Positions 1-8,048 of a DNA stretch of 64,000 bases are shown one piece after another. Origin of the DNA: Microbacteriaceae bacterium. GTDB lineage: Bacteria; Actinomycetota; Actinomycetes; Actinomycetales; Microbacteriaceae. The stretch is taken from contig WQZN01000001.1 in the NCBI GenBank assembly GCA_009780695.1, positions 248,001-312,000 on the forward strand, read 5' to 3'. Made by a program: the position numbers and the translations under genes. A model generated the notes under the pieces. That model saw nothing but the letters and a program-made list of their open reading frames with translations. It had not been told where the DNA came from and searched no databases. Each line of letters opens with the position of its first letter. Position 1 is the stretch's first letter.

Positions 1-45
1 GCGCTCGGAGATCGGCCGGCAGTAGCCCGGCGCCCGCCCGCGCGA

Positions 46-51
46 CAGACT
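46..51 (+). promoter_or_regulatory. -10 box, leaderless promoter of LLM gene
   Basis: CAGACT ends 6 nt before the ATG at 58, the same geometry seen at about 20 other genes here. No Shine-Dalgarno sequence precedes the ATG, so a leaderless mRNA is inferred. Confidence 0.5.
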
Positions 52-57
52 GGGGCC

Positions 58-1071
58 ATGGCGACGCTGCACAGGCTCGGGTTCCTCACCATCGGCACGT
101 TCGACCCGGCCGCGCCGCGGCGGGGCCACGAGGACACGCTCGAGCTCATCGAGCTCGGCGAGCGCCTCGGTTTCGACTCGGCCTGGCTGCGTCAGCGGCA
201 CCTGCAGTTCGGCATCTCGTCGCCCGTGGCCGTGCTCGCGGCGGCGACGCAGCGCACCTCGCGCATCGAGCTGGGCACCGCGGTGGTGCCGATCGGCGCC
301 GAGAACCCGTTGCGGCTCGCCGAGGACCTGGCCACCGTCGACATCCTCTCGGGCGGCCGTCTCAATCCCGGCTTCTCGACGGGCACGCCGATCCACTTCG
401 ACGACTACAAGGAAGCGCTCTACCCCGGCACCTGGCGCGACGAGGACCTGAGCTATGCCCGCCTGCTGCGCTTCCGCGGCTTCGTGCGCGGCGACGAGGC
501 GAGCGCGTTCGCCGGCGCCGAGGGCATCGAGCAGTACAGCCACCGCGTCGAGCCGCATGCCGACGGCCTCGACGAGCGCCTCTGGTACGGCGCGGCGAGC
601 ATGCGCTCGGCCGAGTGGGCGGGTGCCAACGGGTTCCACCTGCTCACCTCGTCGGTGGTCTTCGCCGAGGGCGGCGGCGACTTCTCGTCCGTGCAGCGCG
701 GCCAGATCGACCGCTACCGCGAGGCCCGCGGCGAGGGCGCGCGCGTCTCACAGGGGCTCGTCGTGATCCCCACCGACTCGGCGACGCCCGCGCAGGTCGC
801 GAAATACCGCGAATACGCCGCGTCGCGCGAGGCGCGCGTGGGCGCACCGCAGGGGCCGCGGGGGATGCTGTTCGCACCCGACCTGGTCGGGACATCCGCC
901 GAGATCGCCGAGCGCCTCGCCGCCGACATCGCCTTCCAGGCCGTCGACGAGGTCGCCTTCGCACTGCCCTTCTCGTTCGAGCGCGACGACTACGTGCAGC
1001 TGCTCACCGACATCGCGGGGGCACTCGCCCCGGCGCTCGGCTGGTCGCCCGCGCCCGCGCCCACGGCCTGA
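58..1071 (+). CDS. LLM-class flavin-dependent oxidoreductase
   Basis: Cytoplasmic TIM-barrel enzyme of the bacterial luciferase-like superfamily, which uses reduced FMN or F420 to oxidise or reduce small organic molecules; the substrate cannot be told. The 337 residues match the usual family length. Seen: GFDSAWLRQRH at 38-48 and NPLRLAEDLATVDILSGGR at 83-101, the conserved family segments around the flavin site. The start is the ATG preceded by a -10 box and no ribosome site. It converges directly on the next gene with only 9 nt between stops. Nothing in the context names a pathway. Confidence 0.88.
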   Translation: MATLHRLGFLTIGTFDPAAPRRGHEDTLELIELGERLGFDSAWLRQRHLQFGISSPVAVLAAATQRTSRIELGTAVVPIGAENPLRLAEDLATVDILSGGRLNPGFSTGTPIHFDDYKEALYPGTWRDEDLSYARLLRFRGFVRGDEASAFAGAEGIEQYSHRVEPHADGLDERLWYGAASMRSAEWAGANGFHLLTSSVVFAEGGGDFSSVQRGQIDRYREARGEGARVSQGLVVIPTDSATPAQVAKYREYAASREARVGAPQGPRGMLFAPDLVGTSAEIAERLAADIAFQAVDEVAFALPFSFERDDYVQLLTDIAGALAPALGWSPAPAPTA

Positions 1072-1080
1072 GCCGTCGGC

Positions 1081-2118
1081 CTACGCGGCCGCGACCGCCG
1101 CGAAGAACAGGCGCGCGAGCTCGACGTGGTCGACGTCGCTGTGCCCCGAGATCACGGCCGAGCAGTCGATTGAGTACTGACGGCCCGCGCCGAGCGCGAA
1201 GTGCTCCGCGCCGACGGCGAGCGGCGGCAGGGCACCCGCCGTCGACACAGGCGGGTCGAAGCCGAAGCCCTCGGCGCCGAGTGCGGCGCTGCGGGCCGGC
1301 GTTCCCTGCAGCGCGGCGGGCACGGCGGCATAGTTGCGCTGCAGCACGAACTCCATGCCGAGGCGGTAGAGCACACCGAGCGCCGCATCGTGGCTCGAGG
1401 TGGTCGCGACGAGCGCGCCGTCGACGAGGCCGTCGTCGATGACCGCGCGGAACGCCCCGGAGCCGCCCGTGAGGAACGGCGCCCGATCGGAGAACGCCCA
1501 CGACGACTCGGCCGCCTGCACGAGCAGCAGGGTCGCCGCATGCAGGCCGCCGCGACCCGCCCCCGCCAGAGCCCCGGACAGGGCGACGCAGCCGAGACTG
1601 TGGCCGACGAGGTGCAGGCGGATGTCGGGCGCCGCGGCACCGAGCCGGGTGAGCAGCCGGGCGAGCCCGGCATCCGCCGCCCCGAGCGCGACGGCGCGCT
1701 GCCGCATGCTCCAGAAGCTGAGGAAGTCGCGCACCTCGGCACCGGCCCCGGCGAGCGCCGTGGGCAGGCTGCCGTCGGCGAGATGCGGCTGCAGGGCGGC
1801 AGGCACGTCGGGCGGCTCGTCGGCCGGGTCGGGCGAGCTCGGCCAGTGCACGCCGACGACGAGCGGCGCGGACGCCCCCGGCCACGCGAGCGGATGCGCC
1901 GTCTCGAGCCAGCCGCGATAGACGGTCTCGGCCCCGGCGAGATCGTCGAGCCAGCCATGGCACATCAGCACGACATCCGCCACGCCGCCCGCCGCGATGC
2001 GTGCGGCCAGCGTCTCGCTCAGGGCAGTGCCGTCGGCTTCGGCGACCTCGCGCCCCGCGGTGTCGAAGACGACAAGGGCGTACTCGGGGGTCGTGGATGT
2101 CGGCGCGACGATGGGCAC
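1081..2118 (-). CDS. alpha/beta-hydrolase fold protein, function unknown
   Basis: A 345-residue protein with the marks of a lipase/esterase-like alpha/beta hydrolase: CHGW at 53-56 (oxyanion strand) and GHSLG at 172-176 (nucleophile elbow, Ser174). A C-terminal ISGHSDVDH could carry the catalytic His. No signal peptide is seen. The start is GTG at 2118, six bases after a TAGGGT -10 box, so the mRNA is probably leaderless. The substrate is unknown. The triad Asp was not assigned with confidence. Confidence 0.7.
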   Translation of the reverse strand: MPIVAPTSTTPEYALVVFDTAGREVAEADGTALSETLAARIAAGGVADVVLMCHGWLDDLAGAETVYRGWLETAHPLAWPGASAPLVVGVHWPSSPDPADEPPDVPAALQPHLADGSLPTALAGAGAEVRDFLSFWSMRQRAVALGAADAGLARLLTRLGAAAPDIRLHLVGHSLGCVALSGALAGAGRGGLHAATLLLVQAAESSWAFSDRAPFLTGGSGAFRAVIDDGLVDGALVATTSSHDAALGVLYRLGMEFVLQRNYAAVPAALQGTPARSAALGAEGFGFDPPVSTAGALPPLAVGAEHFALGAGRQYSIDCSAVISGHSDVDHVELARLFFAAVAAA

Positions 2119-2124
2119 GCCTCG

Positions 2125-2130
2125 ACCCTA
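2125..2130 (-). promoter_or_regulatory. -10 box, leaderless promoter
   Basis: On the minus strand TAGGGT lies 6 nt before the GTG start at 2118. Confidence 0.5.
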
Positions 2131-2197
2131 TGCAGCGCCGCCGACATCGGCCGTCGCCCCGCGGCGTCTCCCGTTCCGCGCCTCCGCGCCTCCGCGC

Positions 2198-2261
2198 CCG
2201 GGAACCGGATCCGCTGTTCGGGAGCCGGATCCGGTTCCCGGAATACGGATCCGGTTCCCGG
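2198..2261. repeat. three-armed GGATCC inverted repeat
   Basis: One left arm, CCGGGAACCGGATCCG (2198-2213), is followed by two identical right arms, CGGATCCGGTTCCCGG, at 2226-2241 and 2246-2261. Either right arm can pair with the left arm. It lies between the start of the hydrolase gene and the 3' end of the beta-lactamase-like gene. A related copy is at 3235-3304. Confidence 0.9.
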
Positions 2262-2280
2262 AAGCACCCGCGCAGGCGCC

Positions 2281-3156
2281 TCAGTCGCCTAGTGCCTCTG
2301 CCGCGAGCTCGGCGAGACGGTGGTCGCGCGACTCCTCGTGCGCGGTGATCGTGACCACGGCATTCCGAGACTGATCGACCACGACGTACTGCCCGTAGAG
2401 GCCGTCGAGGCGCCAGGCATCCCCGGGGCCGTCCCAGGCGGCGATGCCGTACCGCTCGAAGGGCGCGCCGCCGCCCGTCTCGCGCCAGCCCGCGTGCATG
2501 CGATCGATCCATTCGCCGCTGACGAGCGGCACATCGCCCCACCGCCCACGGTCGCGCAGCAGGCGCCCGACGCGTGCGAGCTCCTCGGTCGTCAGGTAGA
2601 GCCCACTGCCGCCGACGATGTGACCGAGCGGACAGCGGTGCCACTGCGGGTTGTGGATGCCGAGCGGCTCGAACAGGCGAGGCACGAGCCAGTCCCGCAC
2701 ATCACCGACCGCGGCGCCCAGCATCCGCATCGCCACATAGACGCTCGCGTCGGAGTACTGGAAAGCGCGGCCCGGGCCGGATGTCGGGCGCCGCAGCATC
2801 TCGCCCGCGAGGTCTGGCCACGGCACAGGGTCGGCACCGAACCACGCGAAGTCGATGCCGCTGCGCATCGTCAGCAGGTGCTCGAGAGTGACCTCCAAGA
2901 CGCCGGCGCCGAGTTCGATGCCGGGCAATGCGTCGGCGACGGTGGTGTCGAGGGTGAGAACGCCGGCATCCACCGCGATCCCCGCCGCGAGCGCGCACAC
3001 CCCCTTCGACACCGAGTAGAGGTTCTCGCGGTCATCGCTGCGCCAGCGGTGCTGCGCCGCCTCGTCGCCGATGAGCACGTGCACGCCGTAGGCGCCGAGC
3101 CTCTCGGAATCCACGCCGCTCACGAATCGGTCGAGGGCCGTGTGCGCCGAGGTCAT
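2281..3156 (-). CDS. beta-lactamase-family serine hydrolase
   Basis: A 291-residue protein of the serine beta-lactamase/D-alanyl-D-alanine carboxypeptidase (class C, penicillin-binding-protein fold) family. Ser48-Val-Ser-Lys51 is the SxxK active-site motif in LYSVSKGVCAL. The second motif, normally YxN, reads YSD here (in FQYSDASVY), a variant to note. No signal peptide is seen, so it is probably a cytoplasmic esterase or amidase rather than a drug-resistance enzyme. The frame stays open upstream through a palindromic repeat, but the ATG at 3156 is chosen because AAGACT lies 6 nt before it and homology-like sequence begins there. Confidence 0.8.
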   Translation of the reverse strand: MTSAHTALDRFVSGVDSERLGAYGVHVLIGDEAAQHRWRSDDRENLYSVSKGVCALAAGIAVDAGVLTLDTTVADALPGIELGAGVLEVTLEHLLTMRSGIDFAWFGADPVPWPDLAGEMLRRPTSGPGRAFQYSDASVYVAMRMLGAAVGDVRDWLVPRLFEPLGIHNPQWHRCPLGHIVGGSGLYLTTEELARVGRLLRDRGRWGDVPLVSGEWIDRMHAGWRETGGGAPFERYGIAAWDGPGDAWRLDGLYGQYVVVDQSRNAVVTITAHEESRDHRLAELAAEALGD

Positions 3157-3162
3157 GGCCTC

Positions 3163-3168
3163 AGTCTT
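3163..3168 (-). promoter_or_regulatory. -10 box, probable leaderless promoter
   Basis: Minus-strand AAGACT, 6 nt before the ATG at 3156. It differs from the TAGACT form at the first base. Confidence 0.4.
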
Positions 3169-3234
3169 CCGCGCGCCGCGGAGTCCGTCACGCGTTATCG
3201 CGGCGCGCAGCGCTCGTGGTTCCTTCCCCACCGC

Positions 3235-3304
3235 GACCCGGGAGCCGGATCCGCTGTGCGGGAACCGGTTCCGGTTCCCGCACAGCGGATCCGGCTCCCG
3301 GGTC
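3235..3304. repeat. 70-bp near-perfect hairpin (34-bp arms, TT loop)
   Basis: Arms of 34 bp are exact reverse complements separated by TT at 3269-3270; the arm contains GGAGCCGGATCCGC and GGGAACCGG. It belongs to the same family as 2198-2261. Its right end abuts the -35 box of the small gene at 3369, in the intergenic space between divergent genes. Confidence 0.95.
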
Positions 3305-3332
3305 TTGTGTGCGATCGCCGAGGTTCTATAAG
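3305..3332 (+). promoter_or_regulatory. promoter of the small basic-peptide gene
   Basis: TTGTGT (3305-3310), 16-nt spacer, TATAAG (3327-3332). The -35 box directly follows the 70-bp hairpin. Transcription would start about 30 nt before the ATG at 3369, leaving room for the strong ribosome site there. Confidence 0.65.
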
Positions 3333-3368
3333 CTGAAAATCCGCCGAGAAACGAGAGGAGGCTCCGCA

Positions 3369-3473
3369 ATGTTCATGACCCAGCGAACGATGCGTCGAGC
3401 CTTCGCCGCCGGCGCACGCCCCACGGGCCGCTTCACGGCCGCCGGGCGCATCTTCCGCGCCGGACTGCGCTGA
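3369..3473 (+). CDS. 34-residue strongly basic peptide
   Basis: A short gene that reads from ATG 3369 to TGA and encodes 34 residues, beginning MFMTQRTMRRAF and ending GRIFRAGLR, with eight arginines and no acidic residue. A good ribosome site (GAGAGGAGG) and a clear promoter precede it, which is why it is called real. The next small gene follows on the same strand after 210 nt. Function unknown; nucleic-acid binding, membrane activity, or a leader role are all possible. There is no predicted signal peptide. Confidence 0.6.
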   Translation: MFMTQRTMRRAFAAGARPTGRFTAAGRIFRAGLR

Positions 3474-3593
3474 TCGACGCCTGACCGCCAGTCGGCGGTC
3501 CCGCATCAGTGGTGTTCCGCCCCACAGGTGACCTGTGTCGCCTCCGTGCCCCGGCCGTAACGGCCACCGTCGACGGTCTCGCCGTCGCCGCCA

Positions 3594-3609
3594 CCGGGCC
3601 CTCGCCCGG
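3594..3609 (+). terminator. small GC hairpin between two small genes
   Basis: CCGGGC, 4-nt loop, GCCCGG. No T-run follows, so it may be a weak or partial terminator. The rest of 3474-3683 shows no further gene. Confidence 0.3.
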
Positions 3610-3683
3610 CCCCATCCGACCCATCTCCCGTTCCATCACAACGGCCGCGACCCGGCCACACCCATCCCAACAAGGAGAACCAG

Positions 3684-3950
3684 GTGATAACCATCATCGA
3701 ATCCCATCCGCCTCAACCGAGCGTGACGACCGTCACGATCGACCTGACGGAACTGCCGAGGCTCAGCCCGGCCCGGCGTCTCGCGCTGCGGCTCAGCCTC
3801 GCGCTCATGACCCGCGTCGAACCGCGCGTCGAGCTCGACGCCGAGCTCGTCACGGAGCACGAACTCCTCACGCGGCGAGAGCGGGCCGCCCGCCTCGAGC
3901 GCGAGCGGCTCATGCAGCTGCTCTGGCTGAGCACGGTGCCGCGACGATGA
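3684..3950 (+). CDS. conserved-type 88-residue protein, unknown
   Basis: Starts at GTG 3684 with AAGGAG 7 nt upstream (3672-3677). The 88-residue product begins with a beta-like stretch (MITIIES, TTVTIDLTELPRL) and continues as a charged helix rich in Arg, Leu and Glu (RRERAARLERERLMQLL, about residues 64-80). No signal peptide, membrane segment or known motif is seen. It ends at a strong terminator and probably shares a transcript with the 34-residue gene before it. Function unknown. Confidence 0.6.
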   Translation: MITIIESHPPQPSVTTVTIDLTELPRLSPARRLALRLSLALMTRVEPRVELDAELVTEHELLTRRERAARLERERLMQLLWLSTVPRR

Positions 3951-3975
3951 CCGCCGCGCACCTCTTCACCCCCAC

Positions 3976-4004
3976 GTGGCCCGCCGGCCTTGCCGGCGGG
4001 CCAC
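3976..4004. terminator. bidirectional terminator hairpin
   Basis: A perfect 13-bp stem (3976-3988 with 3992-4004) and 3-nt loop lie between the convergent 88-residue gene and the antiporter gene. Confidence 0.8.
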
Positions 4005-4062
4005 CGCCGTTAAGGGCGCGCAGTTGCATCGAACCGCCCGCACCGCGCTGCGCGCGTACCCG

Positions 4063-5643
4063 CTACAGCTCCGGGCTGCGCATGACCCGCGCTGCGGTCT
4101 CCTCCGCATCGAGGATCTGCATCACGGCGCGCACGGCGGCCTCCTGATACCGCCCCTCGGCACGGGCGACGAGCACCGCCTGCCGCTCGGCCTGGAAGAG
4201 CTTGATGCGCAGCTTGGCGTAGGCCGCGTTGAGGCTCTCGCCCTGCGGCGTCGGCTCTTCGGACACCGAGGAGGACACGAACTCGGCATCCGCCGTCAGC
4301 CGCGCGATGACGCGCGGGTCCGCACGGCCGGCCGTCATCGCGCGCACCTGCTCGAGCCCCGCGGCCTTCGCCTCGGCCATGAGCAGCTCGGCCTCGATGC
4401 GCTCCTGATCGGAGGCCGACGACACCATGCCCGACTGGCGCAGCACGCGCGGGATCGGCAGCGCGAGCAACAGCGTGCCGATCACGATCACGAAGGCGAG
4501 CAGCTGCAGCACGGCTCGATCGGGCGTCGCTGCCGGCAGCAGGAACACCGCAGCGAGAGTCACGACGCCGCGCACGCCCGAGAGGGTCCACGGCAGCACG
4601 GCGCCCCACGGCCAGCCGACGCGACGCAGCCGCGCGGGCCCGTAGCGGAACAGGGGAGTGAGCACGACGCCCCAGACGAGCCGGCTCACCACGACCGCGA
4701 GCAGCAGCCCGACGGCGATGGCGATGAACCGGCCGAGCGGGATGCCGGCGCCTCGCGCCCCGATGACCGCCGACGGCACCGTGAGCCCGATGAGCAGGAA
4801 CACGAGGTTCTCGACGATGAACTGGATCGTCTTCCAGTTCAGGGCCTCGGCGACGCGCGCCTGCGCCGACTGGAAGTTCGGGGCGCGATAGCCGAGGTAC
4901 AGCCCTGCGACCACCACGGCGAGCGCGCCCGAGCCGTGCACGAGCTGGGCGAGCAGGAACGCGATGAACGGCGTGACGAGCGACAGCGAGGTGTCGAGCA
5001 CCGGGGCACCGAGTGCACCGCGCACAAGGCCGAGCAGCCACCCGACCAGAAGCCCGGCCGCAGCGCCCCCGACGACCTCGAGCACGAATGACGCCCCGAT
5101 CGCGACCGGTGAGATCGTCGCCGTGATCGCCATGATCGCCGAGTTCAGGGCGACGAGCGCGGTGGCGTCGTTGAGCAGGTTCTCGCCGTCGAGCAGGGTG
5201 CTCAGCATCCTCGGCAGCCGCGCCCGCCGCGTCGCGGCCTCCACTGCGACCTGATCGGTCGGCGCGACGACCGCACCGAACGCGAGGGCCGCCGCGACGC
5301 CGATGCCGGGCACGAGCGCCCAGGCGACGCCGCCCACCGCGACCACGGTGAACGCGACGAGCCCGATCGACGAGAGCAGGATCGGGTCGCGCCGCGCGCG
5401 CAGGTCGATCAGAGAAGCCCTGATGGCGGCCGAGAACAGCAGCGGTGGCAGGACGCCGTAGAGCACGACGTCCGGGTCGATCGCAAAGTGCGGCACGCCG
5501 GGGATCATCGCGATGCCCGCTCCGATCGCGACGAGCATGAGCGGCCCCGACCAGCCGAGCCGGCGGTCGAGGACCGTCACCACGACCGCGAGGACGACCG
5601 CCGCGACGACGGCGCCGACGATCATCGGGGTGTCCGAGCCCAT
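4063..5643 (-). CDS. Na+/H+ antiporter, NhaP/CPA1 type
   Basis: Membrane cation/proton exchanger of the CPA1 family, which extrudes Na+ or K+ for protons. The 526 residues hold about 12 hydrophobic segments in the first 400, then a hydrophilic C-terminal tail with charged helices (about 410-526). Seen: VVAPTDQVAVEA and GENLLNDATALVALN, matching the conserved ATDPVA-type and FND-type membrane motifs of the family, with Asp residues in the expected ion-binding places. The ATG at 5643 has AAGATT 6 nt upstream on its strand. It is divergent from the two-component system at 5730. Confidence 0.88.
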   Translation of the reverse strand: MGSDTPMIVGAVVAAVVLAVVVTVLDRRLGWSGPLMLVAIGAGIAMIPGVPHFAIDPDVVLYGVLPPLLFSAAIRASLIDLRARRDPILLSSIGLVAFTVVAVGGVAWALVPGIGVAAALAFGAVVAPTDQVAVEAATRRARLPRMLSTLLDGENLLNDATALVALNSAIMAITATISPVAIGASFVLEVVGGAAAGLLVGWLLGLVRGALGAPVLDTSLSLVTPFIAFLLAQLVHGSGALAVVVAGLYLGYRAPNFQSAQARVAEALNWKTIQFIVENLVFLLIGLTVPSAVIGARGAGIPLGRFIAIAVGLLLAVVVSRLVWGVVLTPLFRYGPARLRRVGWPWGAVLPWTLSGVRGVVTLAAVFLLPAATPDRAVLQLLAFVIVIGTLLLALPIPRVLRQSGMVSSASDQERIEAELLMAEAKAAGLEQVRAMTAGRADPRVIARLTADAEFVSSSVSEEPTPQGESLNAAYAKLRIKLFQAERQAVLVARAEGRYQEAAVRAVMQILDAEETAARVMRSPEL

Positions 5644-5649
5644 GTCGTG

Positions 5650-5655
5650 AATCTT
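5650..5655 (-). promoter_or_regulatory. -10 box, probable leaderless promoter
   Basis: Minus-strand AAGATT, 6 nt before the antiporter ATG at 5643. Confidence 0.35.
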
Positions 5656-5729
5656 CGCAGGGAAACACCGCTATCAGAGGCTGGGTCGAGACATAGGAAA
5701 CTCTCGGCCGACGCTGTCTCAATGGTGGA

Positions 5730-6488
5730 ATGCCGCGTCATCCGCTCGACCTCCCGCCCGTGCGCCGCGCCGACGGCACGCCCGCCCGCGCGATCGTCGT
5801 CGACGACGAAGAGGCGCTCGCCGACGCCGTGGCCCTCGCTCTCGAAAGCGACGGCTGGGCGACCTCGACCATGTACCGCGGCCGCGACGTCGCACACGCC
5901 GTGCGCACCCAGCGGCCCGATGTGGTCGTGCTCGACATCATGCTGCCCGACCTCGACGGCTTCGCCGTGCTCGACCGCATCCGCGCGGTGAGCGACGAGG
6001 TGCGGGTGCTGTTCCTCACCGCGAAGGACTCCCAGCAGGACCGCATCGACGGTCTGCGCGCGGGCGGCGACGACTACGTCACGAAGCCCTTCGACATCCC
6101 CGAGCTGCTCGCGCGGGCACGCGCGCTGGTGCGGCTCGCGCCGTCGATGACGGATGCCGCGGCCGCCGGCATCCTCTCGATCGGCCGCCTCGCCCTCGAC
6201 GAGGACGCCCGCACCGCGACGTGCGACGGCACCCCGCTCGAGCTCACCGCGACCGAGTTCGAGGTGCTGCGCTTCTTCGCGCGCAACGAGGGCAAGGCGC
6301 TGCGCCGCGAGCAGTTGCTCACCTCGGTGTGGGGCTACGACTTCGGCGCCGAGTCGAACCTCGTCGAGATGTACGTCTCGACGCTGCGCCGCAAGCTGCC
6401 CGACGACTGCGGCATCGTGATCCAGACGATCCGCGGCGTGGGCTACATCCTGAAGACGACGGATGCCCCCGCCGGAGACCCCGCGTGA
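5730..6488 (+). CDS. OmpR-family response regulator
   Basis: Cytoplasmic transcription factor of a two-component system. Residues 21-140 form the receiver: acidic pair Asp25-Asp26, phosphorylation site Asp69 in VVVLDIMLPDLDG, and Lys119 in YVTKPF. Residues about 150-245 form the winged-helix DNA-binding domain (LTATEFEVLRFFARNEG, VSTLRRKL, IRGVGYIL). The kinase gene overlaps its stop by 4 nt (GTGA), so the two are translationally coupled. The start is uncertain by a few codons; only a GGTGGA adjoins the ATG. The signal is unknown. Confidence 0.92.
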   Translation: MPRHPLDLPPVRRADGTPARAIVVDDEEALADAVALALESDGWATSTMYRGRDVAHAVRTQRPDVVVLDIMLPDLDGFAVLDRIRAVSDEVRVLFLTAKDSQQDRIDGLRAGGDDYVTKPFDIPELLARARALVRLAPSMTDAAAAGILSIGRLALDEDARTATCDGTPLELTATEFEVLRFFARNEGKALRREQLLTSVWGYDFGAESNLVEMYVSTLRRKLPDDCGIVIQTIRGVGYILKTTDAPAGDPA

Positions 6489-8008
6489 GGACCGCCCTGC
6501 GCAGCCTGCGCTGGCGCATCGTCCTGATCGCCGCCGCGCTCGTGGCGGCCTCGAGCGTCGCGATCGGCGGTGTCACCCTGTTCGCGCTGCACAGCTACCT
6601 GGTCGGCCAGCTCGACAGCCGGCTCGTGTCGTCGGCGCAGCGCGTCGACCGGATCGGCGGCCAGCAGCCGCCCCCGGGCAGCCGTCAGGTCGGCGGCTCG
6701 ACAGGCAGCGCCGGCGGCACAGGCACGTCCGGCACGACTTCGAACCCGACCACGGGCCCCGACCCGGGCCGCTACTTCCTCGGCGTGCCCGGCCAGGCGC
6801 CGCAGACGGTCGTCGTGGTGCTCGCGGGCGGCACGCTGCGCGTCGACGGCTTCGTGGACGCCTCGGGCACCCGCCATCAGCTGAGCGCCGGCGCCCAGAG
6901 CACGCTCACGGCGGTGCACGCGACGACCCCGGTCACGGTCGACCTGGGCGGCTCGCTCGGGCGCTACCGGGTCGCGAGCAGCGCCCTGCCGAACGGGGAC
7001 AGGATCGTCACGGGCGTGCCGCTCGGCCCGGTCGACTCGACCACGTGGCGCGTGGCGTGGGTCATCCTCGGCGTCATCATCGCGGCGATCGCCGCGGCCG
7101 CCGCGCTCGGCGCCGCCGCCATCGGCCGCTCGCTGCGCCCGCTGGGGCGCGTGGCGGCGACGGCGTCGGCCGTGACCGACGTGCGCCTCGACCGCGGCGA
7201 CGTGCGGCTGAGCGCGCGCGTGAGCGACGCCGACCTCGCCTCCACCCACGAGGTCGGCCAGGTCGGCGGCGCACTCAACGCACTGCTGGTGCACGTCGGC
7301 GACGCGCTCACCGCGCGCGAGGCCAGCGAGCAGACGATGCGCCGCTTCGTCGCCGACGCGAGCCATGAGCTGCGCACGCCGCTCGCGACCGTGCGCGCCT
7401 ACGCGCAGCTCTCGACGCGCGACCACCCCGAGCTGCCCGCCGACCTCGAGCGCAACATCACGCGCATCGACCGCGAGTCCGGCCGCATGGGCGAGCTCGT
7501 CGAGCAGCTGCTGCTGCTCGCGCGCCTCGATGCGGGTGCGGCCCCGGGCATCGTGCCCCCGATGCACGAGGTCAACCTGTCGCTCGTCGTGGCGGAGGCG
7601 GCCGGGGATGCCCGGCTCGCGGCATCCGACCACGACTGGCACCTCGATCTCGACCCGGAACCCGTTCTCGTGCACGGCGACGAGAGCCAGCTGCGCCGTC
7701 TCGTCGAGAACCTGCTCGCCAATGCGCGCCGGCACACGCCGGCTGGCACCCGGGTGGCGATCGGGCTGCACGCGGCGGGCGACCGGTGCACGCTGACGGT
7801 GGCGGATGACGGGCCCGGGGTCCCCGCGGAACTGCAGCCCACCGTCTTCGCCCGGTTCGCCCGGGGCGACGCCGCCCGCAACCGCGACGCCGGTTCGACC
7901 GGCCTCGGCCTCGCGATCGTGAAGGCGATCGCCGAGGCGCACGGCGGCACGGTCGCGCTCGAGAGCGCCCCCGGCCACACGGTCTTCACGGTCACGCTGC
8001 CGCGCTGA
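6485..8008 (+). CDS. sensor histidine kinase
   Basis: Inner-membrane partner of the preceding response regulator. GTG 6485 overlaps the regulator stop; product 507 residues. Order: TM1 about 11-36; extracytoplasmic sensor region with a Gly/Ser/Thr/Pro-rich low-complexity stretch (about 58-95); TM2 about 185-210; HAMP-like linker; HisKA with His294 in ASHELRTPL; HATPase with N box (NLLANARRH), G1 box (DDGPGVP) and G2 box (GSTGLGLAIV). All catalytic boxes are intact. No neighbour reveals the stimulus. Confidence 0.92.
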   Translation: MRTALRSLRWRIVLIAAALVAASSVAIGGVTLFALHSYLVGQLDSRLVSSAQRVDRIGGQQPPPGSRQVGGSTGSAGGTGTSGTTSNPTTGPDPGRYFLGVPGQAPQTVVVVLAGGTLRVDGFVDASGTRHQLSAGAQSTLTAVHATTPVTVDLGGSLGRYRVASSALPNGDRIVTGVPLGPVDSTTWRVAWVILGVIIAAIAAAAALGAAAIGRSLRPLGRVAATASAVTDVRLDRGDVRLSARVSDADLASTHEVGQVGGALNALLVHVGDALTAREASEQTMRRFVADASHELRTPLATVRAYAQLSTRDHPELPADLERNITRIDRESGRMGELVEQLLLLARLDAGAAPGIVPPMHEVNLSLVVAEAAGDARLAASDHDWHLDLDPEPVLVHGDESQLRRLVENLLANARRHTPAGTRVAIGLHAAGDRCTLTVADDGPGVPAELQPTVFARFARGDAARNRDAGSTGLGLAIVKAIAEAHGGTVALESAPGHTVFTVTLPR

Positions 8009-8048
8009 CCGCGCCCCGTGCCGCCCGGCATGCCAGGCTGAGCGGACG

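Noticed and set aside
1004..2644. Long arginine-rich reading frames opposite real genes
   Set aside because: They lack family motifs, are rich in Arg/Ala/Pro as expected of shadow frames in high-GC DNA, and have no ribosome sites.
2281..3156. Antibiotic-resistance beta-lactamase
   Set aside because: No signal peptide and a YSD in place of YxN; the wider family includes many esterases and peptidases.
3157..3369. N-terminal extension of the beta-lactamase-like protein
   Set aside because: The open frame continues upstream only because it crosses the GC-rich palindrome; the ATG at 3156 has a -10 box and starts the family-like sequence.
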